Positions 51,701 through 63,082 of a DNA stretch of 64,000 nucleotides are shown one piece after another. The stretch is from Rosellinia necatrix (Eukaryota > Ascomycota > Sordariomycetes > Xylariales > Xylariaceae): NCBI GenBank assembly GCA_021209875.1, contig JAGYVD010000010.1, positions 1,984,001-2,048,000 on the forward strand, in the 5' to 3' direction. Numbering within the stretch: the stretch's first letter is position 1; every line of letters begins with the position of its first letter. The position numbers and the translations under genes were made by a program. The notes beneath the pieces were generated by a model. It saw only the letters and a list, made by a program, of their open reading frames with translations, was not told where the DNA came from and searched no databases.

Positions 51701-53276
51701 GTCGTTGACTGTTCCGTCGGCGTCAATCACTGCGAACGTTCGTAAGGGGAGATGTTCCCTCCTGTGCGCTAGGGTATATGACAGGTCGTCGATCTTCATA
51801 GGATTGAGTGTAGCCCAATCCCTGTATTGATCTTTCAGCCTGCCCAACGACTTTGCGGTAGTCGCCGAGTAGAGGAGTAGCCGCGGTATGGATATAGGGG
51901 TTGGCAGGGGTAAATGATCCATGAGACTGGCTGCGGATTCGAGAATCACATGGGCATTCGTTCCACTGACCCCAAATGAGTTGACGCTCACGCGAAGCTG
52001 GCGGGATTTTGGCCAGGGCAACGGCTCGGTCGGAACAGAGAGCTTTGCAGCTTCGAACGGTATGTCCGGGTTAGGCGTCGTAAACTTGATGTTTGGAGGG
52101 ATTGTCTCGTTTTCCAGAGCCAATACCATCTTGATTATTGATGTGAGGCCCGAAGCTCCCTCGGAATGTCCGACATTGGGCTTTACAGATCCGATGTATA
52201 GCCCGTTGTCTCCAAAAACCTTAGCAACGGCCCTGGTTTCGATCGGGTCACCGGTTGGGGTGCCGGTTCCGTGACATTCCACCATCGCTGTCTCCCCAAA
52301 GTTCGATATGCCGGCGAGACGATAAGCCCTTCTCATCAACTGCTCTTGTGCATCCGAACTTGGTTGATAAATACCCGGGGTCTTGCCGTCATGGTTCACG
52401 GTTGTAGATCTTATAACCGCTCGAATTGGGTTTCCATCCCTCAACGCGTGTTGCAATGGCTTGATATAGATCGCCACGAGAGCTTCGGCCCGAGCATACC
52501 CATCGGCTTCCGCAGAGAATGTTTTACATGAACCTTCTTTAGACAACACGCCTTGACTTGATAGCATAGTGGTCAAACCTGGGGTCATGATCAAGTTGGT
52601 GCCCCCGACCAGAGCCCCTTCACACTCACCACGGGAAATAGCCATGCAAGCCTCGTTAAGGCCAACCATGGCAGCCGAGCATGCGGTTCGGATAGTCATA
52701 CTAGAAAATTTAGAACAATGTTCCAGTTGATTATCACTTGTTGAGCAAATACCTTGGGCCTTGCAAATCCATCTCATACGAGATGCGGTTTGAGAGCAGA
52801 AAGTCGCCAGTCTTGTACGAGCCCCATCTTTGGGTTTCTCGACTGCTCATCTCCGACCAATCCTCGCCGAGGCTCCCAATATAGCACCCTATCGATTTTC
52901 CTCTCCATCCCGTGACTCCGGCGTCTTCAATACACTCTCTAGCGATTTCTAGCATCAGACGCTCTTGGGGATCCGTTTCTTCAACGTCGGAGCGTTTCAT
53001 AGAGAAGAATGAAGTATCTAAAGTGCCAAGATCGATACTTTCGTCGAGGAAATAGCCATACTCGCTAGCTACGGAAGCCGGCTTGCTAATTGGCGAATGG
53101 AAAGCATCTATGTTGTAGCGGCTGGCGGGCACCCTGCACCGAGCGTCCCGTTTCGCGATGATGAAGTCCCACAGCTGTTGCGGCGTCGACAAGCCTCCAG
53201 GGAGGCGGCATGCCATGCCACATATTGCTATGGGGCGCGTACGCTCGCTTTCGTTTCTGGAGTTTTCATCTAGCAT
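45800..53276 (-). CDS. Highly reducing type I polyketide synthase (five exons)
   Basis: Exons on the minus strand: 52753-53276, 48020-52700, 47684-47968, 47209-47627 and 45800-47162; introns of 52, 51, 56 and 46 bp. The total is 2423 aa. Domains, with approximate residues: KS (15-440, active Cys 181 in TACSAA, then ECHGTGT and KPNVGHSEG); AT (540-860, Ser near 616 in GHSSGE); DH (880-1180, His near 925 in DHKVGDNLVFP, Asp near 1092 in HPTALDVVF); C-methyltransferase-like region (1300-1530, degenerate SAM motif ELGMGTDT near 1347); ER (1700-2030, GGVGLAAIQ near 1840); KR (2040-2230, GGLGGIGR near 2047, Tyr near 2188 in NYASAN); ACP (2340-2415, Ser near 2370 in LGMDSL). No thioesterase, reductase or condensation domain follows, so release must occur in trans. 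The start is uncertain: ATG 53276 (MLDENSRNESERTRP) fits the family; ATG 53369 and one near 53426 are in frame. The product should be a reduced alkyl polyketide. Confidence 0.93.
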
Positions 53277-54080
53277 AGCGCTCGTGTGGTCGAGTGTTGC
53301 TTTAGTGTTTGGTCGGAGGCTTGGCGCTGCTCTAAATGTAAGACAAACAAGAGGGCCGATATAGTTCATAGATCGGTTAAGTTGGAATAGGTAATGTTGT
53401 GCTGAGTAAACACCGCCTTCAGGCATTTTGTATAAATTTCCCAGCCACTAGGGGCAAGGCCCCTTGTCTCCCTAGTGTGGCGTTCAGCACAATATCGGTC
53501 GTTGGGAGCTTGGCTAGTATAGAGCCACCTGCACGGAGTCGAGGGCATGGTATCCTTGACTTATCTTAGAATCAATATGCTCTGCTGGTTTCTAAGGAGG
53601 GGCTCACGGACAGTCTAGGCCGGCAAGCGATGATTGGCTGTATTAAACCTGATGTCGCAGAAAAGCCGTATTCGTGGCACTATACATATGTGGTGGAAGA
53701 AACACGAAAGCTTCGGGCCTTCTCCGGTTGTTCTACTGTGTGCCATTCCCTCCCTGGGTAACATTGGTACCGGGATAGGCGCTTTCCCTTGCATATTTCT
53801 AGAATGGCACCGCATCTCCACGGATATATGTACATGGCCAAGATCTACCCGCACAGGGCGAAGCCTAATCACAAGAGGCCTAAGATGTATATGTGTTTTG
53901 TAGTCCCTGATTATCTCTTGACCATATTACGGCGTACGCGAACTGGGATGTATGATACATAAACGCTTTGTCTGACAGTTTTATATTGTTGCTTTTTTAG
54001 ACAGAGTTTTATATCATGTAGTTGAAGCTCCCTATCTCCTATATATTCTTCCATAGTGTTCGCTCGCCTCAAGCCAGCCT
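53277..54080. promoter_or_regulatory. PKS upstream region
   Basis: About 800 bp between the PKS start (minus strand, transcribed leftward) and the stop of the next minus-strand gene. It must contain the PKS promoter and the 3' end of the transporter gene. No binding site is claimed and no other gene is seen. Confidence 0.5.
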
Positions 54081-56078
54081 TCAATCTATGAGAACTTGTT
54101 TCCTTTTCCAAAGTAAGGCTATAGTAAATACCGTAGCAACCGCAAATCCAAGTATGATTCGAAACTGTAGATTGAAGCTACTCGTGAATTCCTCCCTAAC
54201 TTTCGCCCCAACGTCTGCTGGGAGATCGTCAATGGTTGCTGCCGATCTGAATATTTCTCGGATCTGATGGCCCGTGAGAAGTTCAGACAGTCTGTCCTTG
54301 ATCCAACCATTCCCGACAGCTGTAGTAATCGATATCACCACAGCACTTCCAAGAAAGCGGAATTGGGTGGCAGCGGCCGTGCCCACAGCTAAATATTTAA
54401 TTAACGATGCTCGCATAGGAGGTTATTTTGACTCATCGTCTCGTACCGAGATCTCTATGTTCTACCACATAAGGCATCAATATAGTGACCAGGCCAATGT
54501 TACAACCTGCCCCAAGGCCAACAAGGACTTGAAATCCATAGATCGCCGTCCAACCTGGGTTACTGGGAGGAACAGAAGACAAGAAGACGAGGCCAATTAC
54601 CTGTAGAACGATTCCGGCGAACCCCAAATATAAAGGGGCAACGCGTCGGTTCTTACAGATTATTGCGGTAACAGTGGCGCCTATAGGTGTGAATACTGCA
54701 AACGGAAGAAGTTTAATTCCAGCTTGGAGAGGGTCAACACCCAATGTCGTCTGATATCTGATGGGGAGTTGGACAATACAGCCGATGCTTACGGCTCCTG
54801 TGAAAAAAGAATTTCTATCACGTCAGAATTAATCGGATGGATTGAAGAACGCACTTACAAGATAAGCCCCATCGCCATCCGATTGCAGCAGAACCGCCAC
54901 GGGAAAACTGGCTGGATCGAACTTCCGGGACGCGTGAACCACCACTGGGAGAAGAGAAATGCGATCCAGCCGAAGAAGGATATGATGATAGGAACAAGAG
55001 CACTCGCTGAGGTCCAGGATAGGAGAGAAGCGGCTTCCTCTAGGCCAGTAATAAGAAGAGCCAAAGATGAGAGCATGAGAAATGCGCCAGTAAAGTCGAT
55101 ATTCCCTAGTCGCTGTGGAGGCTTAGATCTCTCTGTGTTCATTCCTTGATATGGAAAATCATTCGGGACCGCTAGGAATACACCAACAGCAGTTAGAACG
55201 CCAGCCGGTACACTACACGACTATTAATTCCTTTTCATAGATGAGGCTTACATCACTAACTTAAGTAAAAACACCCATCTCCATGTCGCCCTCTGTGAGA
55301 TAAGGCCACCGAATATAGGGCCAAGGGCGTTCCCAAGAGCGATTAAGCTCGTCGAGATTACCGTAAATAAGGGGTACTTGCTCTTGGGCACTAGTTCAAA
55401 TAGCATAACAAAGGCCACGGCATAAAGCCCACCCCCTCCTATGCCCTGAAGGGCGCGGAAAATAATTCTTTAAATTTTAGCCGAAGGACCCTCAAATTTC
55501 GAGTCATCCTCATTGGCGAAGGGTCAGAGACCTACAGTTGAATTATATGCTGAGCTCCTCCACAACCGCCAGAGAAAGCGCTGAAGATCAACAGTGCGGC
55601 AAGATATGTCTGTTTCCGACCCAGTATATCGCTCAGCTTCGCGACAATGACTAGGGAGGCTACAATAACATCAATCTCAGAAGCAATTAGCACACATCAT
55701 CGGCGTTGGGATATAGAATTTATTGACGTACCTGTATACGTTATCAAATAAGCTGTAATAACCCAACTTGTTCTCCCAAAGTCATTTAAGTCGTTAGATA
55801 TTGAGACCAATGCTGTGCTCACGATTGTGATCTCAAAGTTCACGAGAAACAAAGCGAGCTCAAGGCTAGAATTCGAGCCGTTAGCTCCTAGTTACGGTAA
55901 GCATCCTCGAGACACGCTAGACTCACACCAAGGCAACGACATAAAACTTCCATCCGGTAAGGTATTGGAACCCCACAACTTGATCGTCCGACTCCGAGGC
56001 GTTGCATTTCGGCGAACTGACCGGCTTCCTCAAGGACATCTCGTAATCCATGTCTACCAACCTTTCAGTAGAATGCAT
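54081..56078 (-). CDS. MFS efflux transporter, 14-TM DHA type (seven exons)
   Basis: Exons on the minus strand: 55927-56078, 55732-55865, 55536-55659, 55261-55467, 54859-55212, 54447-54814 and 54081-54388; introns of 61, 72, 68, 48, 44 and 58 bp. All join in frame to 548 aa. Motifs come out intact across joins: WVITAYLITYT and AKLSDILGRKQTY (motif A region), IIFRALQGIGGGGLYAV, TWRWVFLLNVPAGV, FFTGAVSIGCIVQLPIRYQ and DLAVGTAAATQFRFLG. This is the pattern of 14-TM drug:H+ antiporters that commonly sit in fungal metabolite clusters and export the product. The N terminus (about 45 residues) is hydrophilic. ATG 56078 is chosen as first in frame. The gene lies head-to-tail behind the PKS, so it is the obvious candidate exporter of that polyketide (inference). 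Confidence 0.88.
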
Positions 56079-56875
56079 TACGATGCGTTAGGTGCCAGGC
56101 GACGATGCTAATGTTTCGACAATTCTCAGAGAAATAGTGTTGTATAGTTCGTATTCCGGTAATTGCTGAAATTCTGGGCGGCGGGACTCTTTAACAAACG
56201 ATGCATGCTAGTTTGGGCCTCGGAGGGGCCGAAGTAACACAATTGAATTGTTAATAAACCTCCTACGTTTCAGCTTTTAGGAAGCTTAGCGACCCGAGTA
56301 TGACAAGATTTCAGTTTAATCCACAGTAGGAGAATAGGTTTTTCTTTTTCACTTGCTGAGCACACGGAAGTAAGGGAGGTTTGAGACAGACCAAAGTAGC
56401 CGTCCTGCATTATCCTAGTATTAGGATAACCATGCCCCCCTGCCCAACCGGCCAAAAAAAAGAAAAAGAAAAAGAAAAAGGTGTACAGCGCCCAATAAGC
56501 TATGGGTTAATTGTTACAGCTTTGTAACGTTATCCTGATTCCATGAATTGAATGGATTGGGGATCATTGTGTCGTGATACCTTGGGTACACTTGCGGAAT
56601 ATAATAATAGCCACGCCATGGAGAGTGATTTGTACATAGAGACATTTTGTTATCATAAATGCAAGAGGGTTATAATGCGCCAATCCTGACAACCTTTTAA
56701 CTCAGTGGTTACATTGTAACACATATGTGTGTACCCGAGAAGCTAGTGTTACGGTCATCCCAGATCTACATCAATAGGGGTAGGAGCAATATTATGGGAC
56801 GAAACAGACGAACTACCAGATTTATATACTATGCAACTACCCTAGGTGTAAGCTTAGTTTTGTAACCAAGACACC
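56079..56875. other. Intergenic between transporter and rhodopsin-like gene
   Basis: About 800 bp with an A-rich AAAAAG repeat at 56453-56479 and no supportable gene. It holds the transporter promoter and the 3' end of the next minus-strand gene. Confidence 0.5.
56453..56479. repeat. AAAAAG hexanucleotide repeat
   Basis: An A run followed by about three to four AAAAAG units between the MFS and rhodopsin-like genes. Confidence 0.85.
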
Positions 56876-58392
56876 CTACCGCTTAGGCAAGCGGGCGCCT
56901 TCCTCCAATCGCATTCGATCCATCCTCCGGGCACCGCCGTCCCACACGGATCCACGATCAGGGCCTCCTTTGGTTGGCTGATGACCCGGAACATATGTCT
57001 CGGTCACTACGATATCCGTCGTTACAGCAATCCCATACTGTCGGTCTGTAGGGCGGGGCGATCCGAGGGCCTGGAGGCATACACTCCCCGATTCGTCAAT
57101 CTCTTCGTAGTCGCGGGACTTGGATGTCATCTTGGAACGTGGCTGTCTCCCATCTGGAGCCGGTCGGGACCATTTCACCCGACTCATTATCGATGAAGCT
57201 GTGACTACGCAGCCCGAGAGACATCTCGGTAACCCTAGCTCCCTGAACACTTTTGGCAGCATGGGCGCACAAAATACAAGGATTCCACCCGTCATTTCGG
57301 CGATAGCCCATAAAACCACTGCTGAGTAGTGGTACGTCATATCATCGGATTTATTCCATTTCATGATAGAATCAAGTAAGAAAGCCGACGCAATGGTGGA
57401 CCTGAGAGCCCATGTTAGCAGTTTAGCCAGATAGCGAGTCCCAAGGGGTTTGAGAACGTACAAAACACCAATCGTGAATACCGTGGATACTCCGATTTTC
57501 TTGGATTTGGTCATTTGCAATCCCCAAATAATACGCTGCGGGAGCAGGAGAATTCCTATATCTAACATCAAATCCACAATTACCGCAGCGAGATGAATCT
57601 TTCTTAAATCGATGCAGGATCCTTCCAGTGTCTTATCGAAGAACTTCCAAAATGGGCGACACGAAAGATTGACCGTGATTATGATGGAGCTATAAGTTAG
57701 AATGTTGACGGCGAGTAGGACCTTGCAGCATGTCGAAAAAGTTGTCCGGCCCCGAGCCGGTGCAAATAGACGGAGCCATTCAACCAGAATCGATGCCTTT
57801 ACGAGAAGGATTCCGCCCATCCAGAATTCGATTCCGACCAAAACTATCTGTGGCGAGTCAACTGGCATGCTCGGCATGCGACCGAGAGTTCGGAATACCA
57901 ACTTGAAGATAGTGCTTGATATCTCCTCCGCGAATGTCCCACTGGTGAACAAAGAGACCGGCCTGAAACAGCCGTATGAGAGAACCAATACACACCACCA
58001 CATAGAAGACCTAAAGTCCGCTGTCAGATTCCCTTTCGTCTTGGATCGTATATAAACATCGCTTAGCTCATGAATTTTCACGCACATAGGCGACAAGCAT
58101 GAGGTCTGGGGGAACAACGGAGTCAGCGTGACAAGCAACGACGTAGGTATCCAGAAGGCTTACAGTCTCCTAAGCGTGATTGTTTCATCTTAAAAAATAC
58201 CACGTACACCCTTATCAAGAGGAACATCGTTGTCAAAATCAAGGGCACGAGAATTCCGGCCAAGGCCACAGTATTCCCGTTTTCCGGGTGGCTGAAATTA
58301 GGCGTAACGCCATCTGGTGGTCGCAGAGCCGGTCCGTCGAGTTTCTCTTGGAGATCCTGAGGCGATAGAGACGAAAAGTCGAGAGTGGCCAT
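56876..58392 (-). CDS. Fungal rhodopsin-like integral membrane protein (five exons)
   Basis: Exons on the minus strand: 58164-58392, 58086-58105 (only 20 nt), 57903-58010, 57462-57847 and 56876-57401; introns of 58, 75, 55 and 60 bp. The total is 422 aa. Joining restores the family path: SRLGDYLMLVAYVFYVVVCIG, then GLFVHQWDIRGGD, ILLVKASILVEWLRLFAP, LSCRPFWKFFD...CIDLRKIHLA, LDIGILLLPQRIIWGLQM, and AFLLDSIMKWNKSDDMTYHY with WAIAEMTGGILVFCAPMLP. Seven hydrophobic segments are evident. This matches the large fungal family of seven-TM rhodopsin-fold proteins (PTH11-related, often labelled integral membrane protein), members of which occur in metabolite clusters. Biochemical roles are mostly unknown. 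The C-terminal 120 residues are polar. ATG 58392 (MATLDFSSLSP) is preferred; the frame extends to ATG 58470. It is collinear with the PKS and transporter. Confidence 0.82.
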
Positions 58393-61300
58393 CTTAAGTG
58401 TACCGGGAAACGGCGATGGAATAAGCGAATGCAAGCCAAAGCCTGATATGTCCTTGTTTTTGTAAATCAAGCCGCTGGGTAGATGAGTCTATGCATGTAG
58501 CTCGCATCTTATTTCTGCGAGGAGAGACCTGCGATTATTTCAGCTCTGGTCTCAGGTATTATTCATGCTGTCGGAGGCCACCTTATCACAAACTACGCAC
58601 CATGTTGAATGATGACAGTCGGTGAAACGAGCTGGGCGAGGATGTTGTCGTGTGTTTCTGAAGAAGGGAAATTCCTTGCCATTTTCCCTGATTCCAACAG
58701 GGACTCACTCGTGTTTAGATAATGCTATGAACGCGATAATCAAGGGAGAATGAGGGATCGGCAACCTAAGTGCCGTTTGGCTGCAACCCCTGTTAGCGGT
58801 GATCTTTTTCTTGGGGCCCCAGGGCGAGATGCCCGGCCATTGTGCCGAAGGCAAGATCGTGGCTTGGGAGCGGGGTGTAGTGCAAATAGCTTCTTAAGAC
58901 TCGTCACCTGTCCATCTGCACGGCGTACATGACAACCCGCGGGGCTTGGCTTGGTTGTTATGGCTACTTGCTCACCAGAAGGAAAATAGCACGAGTACCA
59001 ATAGAGTTGTGGCCACTGACTCTTTGATACATTATCGATGTAGCAATAACAACGCGGTAGCTAGACGATGTGGCAAGCCGTCACCACCTAGACCTATGTC
59101 GCCGTTGTACATGCCTTTCATAGTTGGGAAATTGCATCTTCTAGGGCGCTGCACTGCCAAGTATTTATTACACCCATTGTCGACGCTTGATTTCAGCCTT
59201 TTCCATGATACGTGGGGGTTGCAAGGGAGTTAGGGCGCGGGCACTTGCATCAACGTTGGCAGGGTGTTTTTCGTTGCCACAGCATATAATAGTGTTTTGA
59301 CTAAATGGGTCTTCGGATATTCAAGCAGATTTTTAACACGACATAGTATCCCTTCTAACAAGGCCAATGTATTTGATCTGCTGTGCAATCTAGTCGGCGC
59401 TAGGATGTTGTTGTTGTTGTTTGGTCCCCCGTTACCTCAAATAATATTATAATGCATCACATGGAGGGTCAATGCACGCACTTATCGGAATACGACTGTC
59501 AGCTCAACATGGTGATTTGGTGAATTAGACACGCTCTGTTTTAGGGTTTGGCCGAATTGGATAGTTTAGATATCTGGGTACTGTCACCGCTTGAGCCCGG
59601 TAGCTTAATGCACGCCCTAGCCATAGGATGAATGGCTTCCAGGTGTGACCAAGGATGTGTATTTACACCCGAGCCGGTTTGGCTTGGGTGGTTGGGGCTC
59701 CAGAATGAATGCCCTGTGTAGCCAATAGCATCATTCGATGAGCAATACTATAGTAAATACGCAACTATCACCCTCATTCTATCATCCATGTAGTGCTAGA
59801 CTGAATAAATGCGACCAAATGAAGTAGGTACATGTATTCATGGCTTGTTTCTGGATGCTGGTCGGATACAGTGTTGTCAAAAAGGCGAGTGTTCGCATTA
59901 TTGGAGACTGGGAAGTCTGGCAAGGAGGGATTGGGAAGGATTAGGAAGGAGAATCGTTCTTGCGTACTTTTGTATAAGGTTTTTAAGGTTATTTTCTGTT
60001 TATTAGAAGAAAAAAAAAAAAGGGTATATCGTTGTTCCTGCTTGCAGGACAACCGCGCGTGACTCACACTGAGACCCCATTCAGCCCTGCAGGCACACCC
60101 AAGAAAAGAATGCGTTTAAACGCAGTTGCTATTGGACACAGAACGCTGGGTAGTGTGGGTCTTCCAATCCATTGGAAGTGATCATGTTTTCTTGGCAATC
60201 TTCTATCTACACTAGTTATTTGGTCCCTTCATGTTTCAGGGTCTTGGGCTTCCAGTACCTTTTTCGGCCCTTCTCCGTCCTTTTCGCCCCGATATTTCTG
60301 TCATTTGGAAAGGCTAATGGCACTTGTTTGACCCAGTTGTGGTGAGCATCCCCTTAGATCCCACCATGGTTTGGCGTGTTCGAGCCTGATATACTTGGCG
60401 GAACCCTTGGGTATACCCAAGTCAAAGGAGGTTGATCTCTATCCCGTGTGAGACTTCTCAAGGCACTTTTCTACGGATATCGAATGCGTGACAGAAAAGT
60501 ACCCAAACCTGGTACATTTCCAAGAATATCGTATATAATCCATGATGGGTAATAGCAGGCGACGTGCTATTTAGGCGAAATCCATGTGTAATTTGGTGGC
60601 CTGTGAAGCCGGCGTCCGGATATCTGCCCTAAACATATCATCTATGTGTCATTTAAGCCTTGAGACTGAGTGACTGGCCTACTTCCATCTTGGTGCCCGT
60701 TCTCCCATAATGTATTCATTAGAGTGATCCCCAATTGGCATTGATTCAAAGAAGAATGCATATAATCTCGTCCGTATCAGTCTATAATGACCTTCAGTAT
60801 CCCGGGTGCCGATCGTGGTCTTTTCAACAAGTAGCTAGCATCTATTGCTGTTAGCTTAAACAAGCTTATCAACGGCGCTTCAGTAAATATTGGGCTGGAT
60901 TCATTCAATTACGCCCCTTGTATATCAACGGTTACAGCCTTGCTGTTAGAACTAGTTGAATCCTAAGCGTCCCACAAGAGCGGCGCAGCGCTTCGTGGAA
61001 CACCGTGGCGTTACGAACGACGATCGGCGTTCCCTATGAAGAATTTGAGGCGCTTATCGTTGATAAGAAATGGATACTCAAGAATGATGTTCAAGGAAAA
61101 TCAGAGCGCCCAGCGCGCGTTGCAACCACGCAATTATTGTATAGTGACCCCATCTCTGGTTACTTCGACCGCCGCGTACTTAACAATGTACTCATATCTT
61201 GATATCGCGCTGTGGGCTCAGCTTTACTATGAGCGACGAATAGTCTGGTGAGGAGCAAGCCGCACGAGTCCAATACTGGTGGCGCTGAAGGACCCTTTAA

Positions 61301-61754
61301 TCGGCGTCAACCTGAGAGATGGCATCTCCTGACTAAATTCTAAGATAGGCAGGAACGACAGGAGTAATAAGGGTACACGATACGTTCACAAAGATTGCAT
61401 TTATGGCCAATGTCGGATGGTAACCCCTGGGACGCCGGGTTGAGGATATAAAGTAAAAAGTTGAATTAGAATTGTGGGCGCACAATTATTCTGAGTCAAA
61501 CCCGATCGCTGCGGATTGCGTATTAAAACTTGTAACTCGTACTCGCGTAGCCCTATAGCCAAATCGATCCCTTCCTATCCACAAAAGCAGGGTTGTGTCG
61601 TGGGGCGCAAGCATATCATGTCTGGTCATCCGATATTCGTTATATATACACTCCTGGGATTTCAAATGGAGGCTGTCATAACCTCCTGTACGGTCTGTGG
61701 AGATCCCCATCTCGACATGTGAACAACGAAGTAAAGCTGATTCTCCGAGGCGTT
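58393..61754. other. Intergenic region without supportable genes
   Basis: 3.4 kb right of the PKS locus. Short frames near 58750-58932, 58946-59233 and 61005-61251 are unrecognised. Poly-A (60007-60020) and palindromic GTTTAAAC (60113-60120) are present. Nothing supports a gene; small unrecognised multi-exon genes cannot be excluded. Confidence 0.5.
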
Positions 61755-62114
61755 TTAAATGATACAGAAATCGCAGGGTAGTGGGCAAGGGATGCAGAAG
61801 CAGAACCGGCCAGGGCAGCAACTACTCCTTTCGCCGCCACGCAAATTCAATTGGGTATCTTCATGGGGGCGCTGGGGATCTGGGGCCACGTCAGCTCACA
61901 TTCCGTTGGGTTATCCATTAACGACAGCATCGCAACCATCGCAACCATCGTATGGACAAGTACAAGAACGTTGAAATGGGAGAGGGCGCCTACCCATAGG
62001 CTTGGATGACATGGGCTGCAGTGAGATTTCCTGCATCTGCTCTCGCGGTGGCTCGCGTTGTTCGTTGTTTGAGGGTGACGCCGCTGACGTATTCTCGGGC
62101 TGCGAGGGGGCCAT
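61755..62114 (-). CDS. Small protein with cysteine-rich C-terminal tail (two exons)
   Basis: Exon 1 is 61994-62114 and exon 2 is 61755-61879, with a 114-bp intron (donor GTAGGC, acceptor CCCCAG, CTGAC upstream of the acceptor). The joined frame gives 81 aa. The first two thirds are polar and Gln/Pro/Ser-rich (starting MAPSQPENTSAASPSNN, then QMQEISLQPM). The end has seven cysteines in 22 residues, in the order CC-PGRF-C-F-C-IP-C-PLP-C-DF-C, and finishes Ile-Ile. I recall similar short fungal proteins that end in RGGERxCCPGRFCFCxPCPLP-type tails, but the function is unknown to me. The Cys cluster could be palmitoylated for membrane anchoring or bind metal; both are guesses. There is no signal peptide. 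The gene is divergent from the GH5 glucanase gene, with about 970 bp between starts. Confidence 0.8.
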
Positions 62115-63082
62115 GGTACAGGTGAGATGAGTCCTTGGGGCGCGGGAAATGCAGGTCTTGATGGTGATTTGCTATGCGGTATAGTGTACGTTGCGCGATA
62201 GAGCCAAGAAGGAGGATGAAACGAATGTTTCTAGGTATGAAAATGAACTGAACCGAGCCGTCAGCTTGGGATGAACAATGCTGGTTATATGAAGATTATG
62301 TCACCGCATAAGACGCTTTGATCGACAGCCAAGCCACTACTATGACGTAAGCTCATGGCGTGGCTGGAGTGTGGCTTTCCATGTGGCTGGGTTCAGCATT
62401 TTCTGTCAAGAGAGAAGAAAGGGATTTAGGTACCACTTAGTATACACTACAGAACGCTACTTATAGTGGGTTACACCCACTGTGAGGTAGCACTGTTAGG
62501 TAGCACTGTTAGGTAGAAATACAAGTAGTTAGTTACTTAGTGCACTAACTACCTATGCCTTACCATGTGTGGGCCCTGCCGAGTCATTAGGAGTCCGAAA
62601 ATAATGAAAGGGGCCATCGACTCCCCTCGACTCCCCTGTCCGGCTGTCGAGACACGCGTCCCTCATACCATGATTATATGCACTCGGATTCCAGGATCCC
62701 ACGCTTCTGCTTATCCGACACGGGTTACAGAATCTACCTTCACTCTGAGCTGCCGGTTTGGGAAAGACGAAGCGATGGCAGCACCCAGGACGTCAACGAT
62801 CGGCGAGAGCTGAACTCACGATCTGGAGAACGATTTGGGCCACTTGGAGTATTGACTGACCTTCGGCCCTAATGCCAAAATCTGCGTGTGTGTCGTTTGA
62901 CAACGATAGAATGATGACAGGATTTGCCGTTGGAAGTGCCGCGGCCTCTGGTGGTACCGTAGAGATAAAAAAGCACGACCAGATCCGTTACGTGAAGCCA
63001 GAGCTGGCCTCCGAGCCAGTTCACCGATTAAGAACCCGTCTAACTGCGCTGGTAAGACTAACCGGCTCCTGGCGACTACAAC
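62115..63082. promoter_or_regulatory. Divergent upstream region of the Cys-rich and glucanase genes
   Basis: 968 bp between two divergent start codons. It includes a GTTAGGTAGCACT-type 13-bp tandem repeat (about 62485-62515) and several CTACTT/AAGTAG words. A 123-codon frame at 62872-63243 overlaps the glucanase start in another phase and is not considered real. Promoter function is positional inference. Confidence 0.45.

Noticed and set aside
61005..61251. Two overlapping short frames (65 and 71 codons) with protein-like text
   Set aside because: Neither matches a family, both phases are open, and no exon partners were found.
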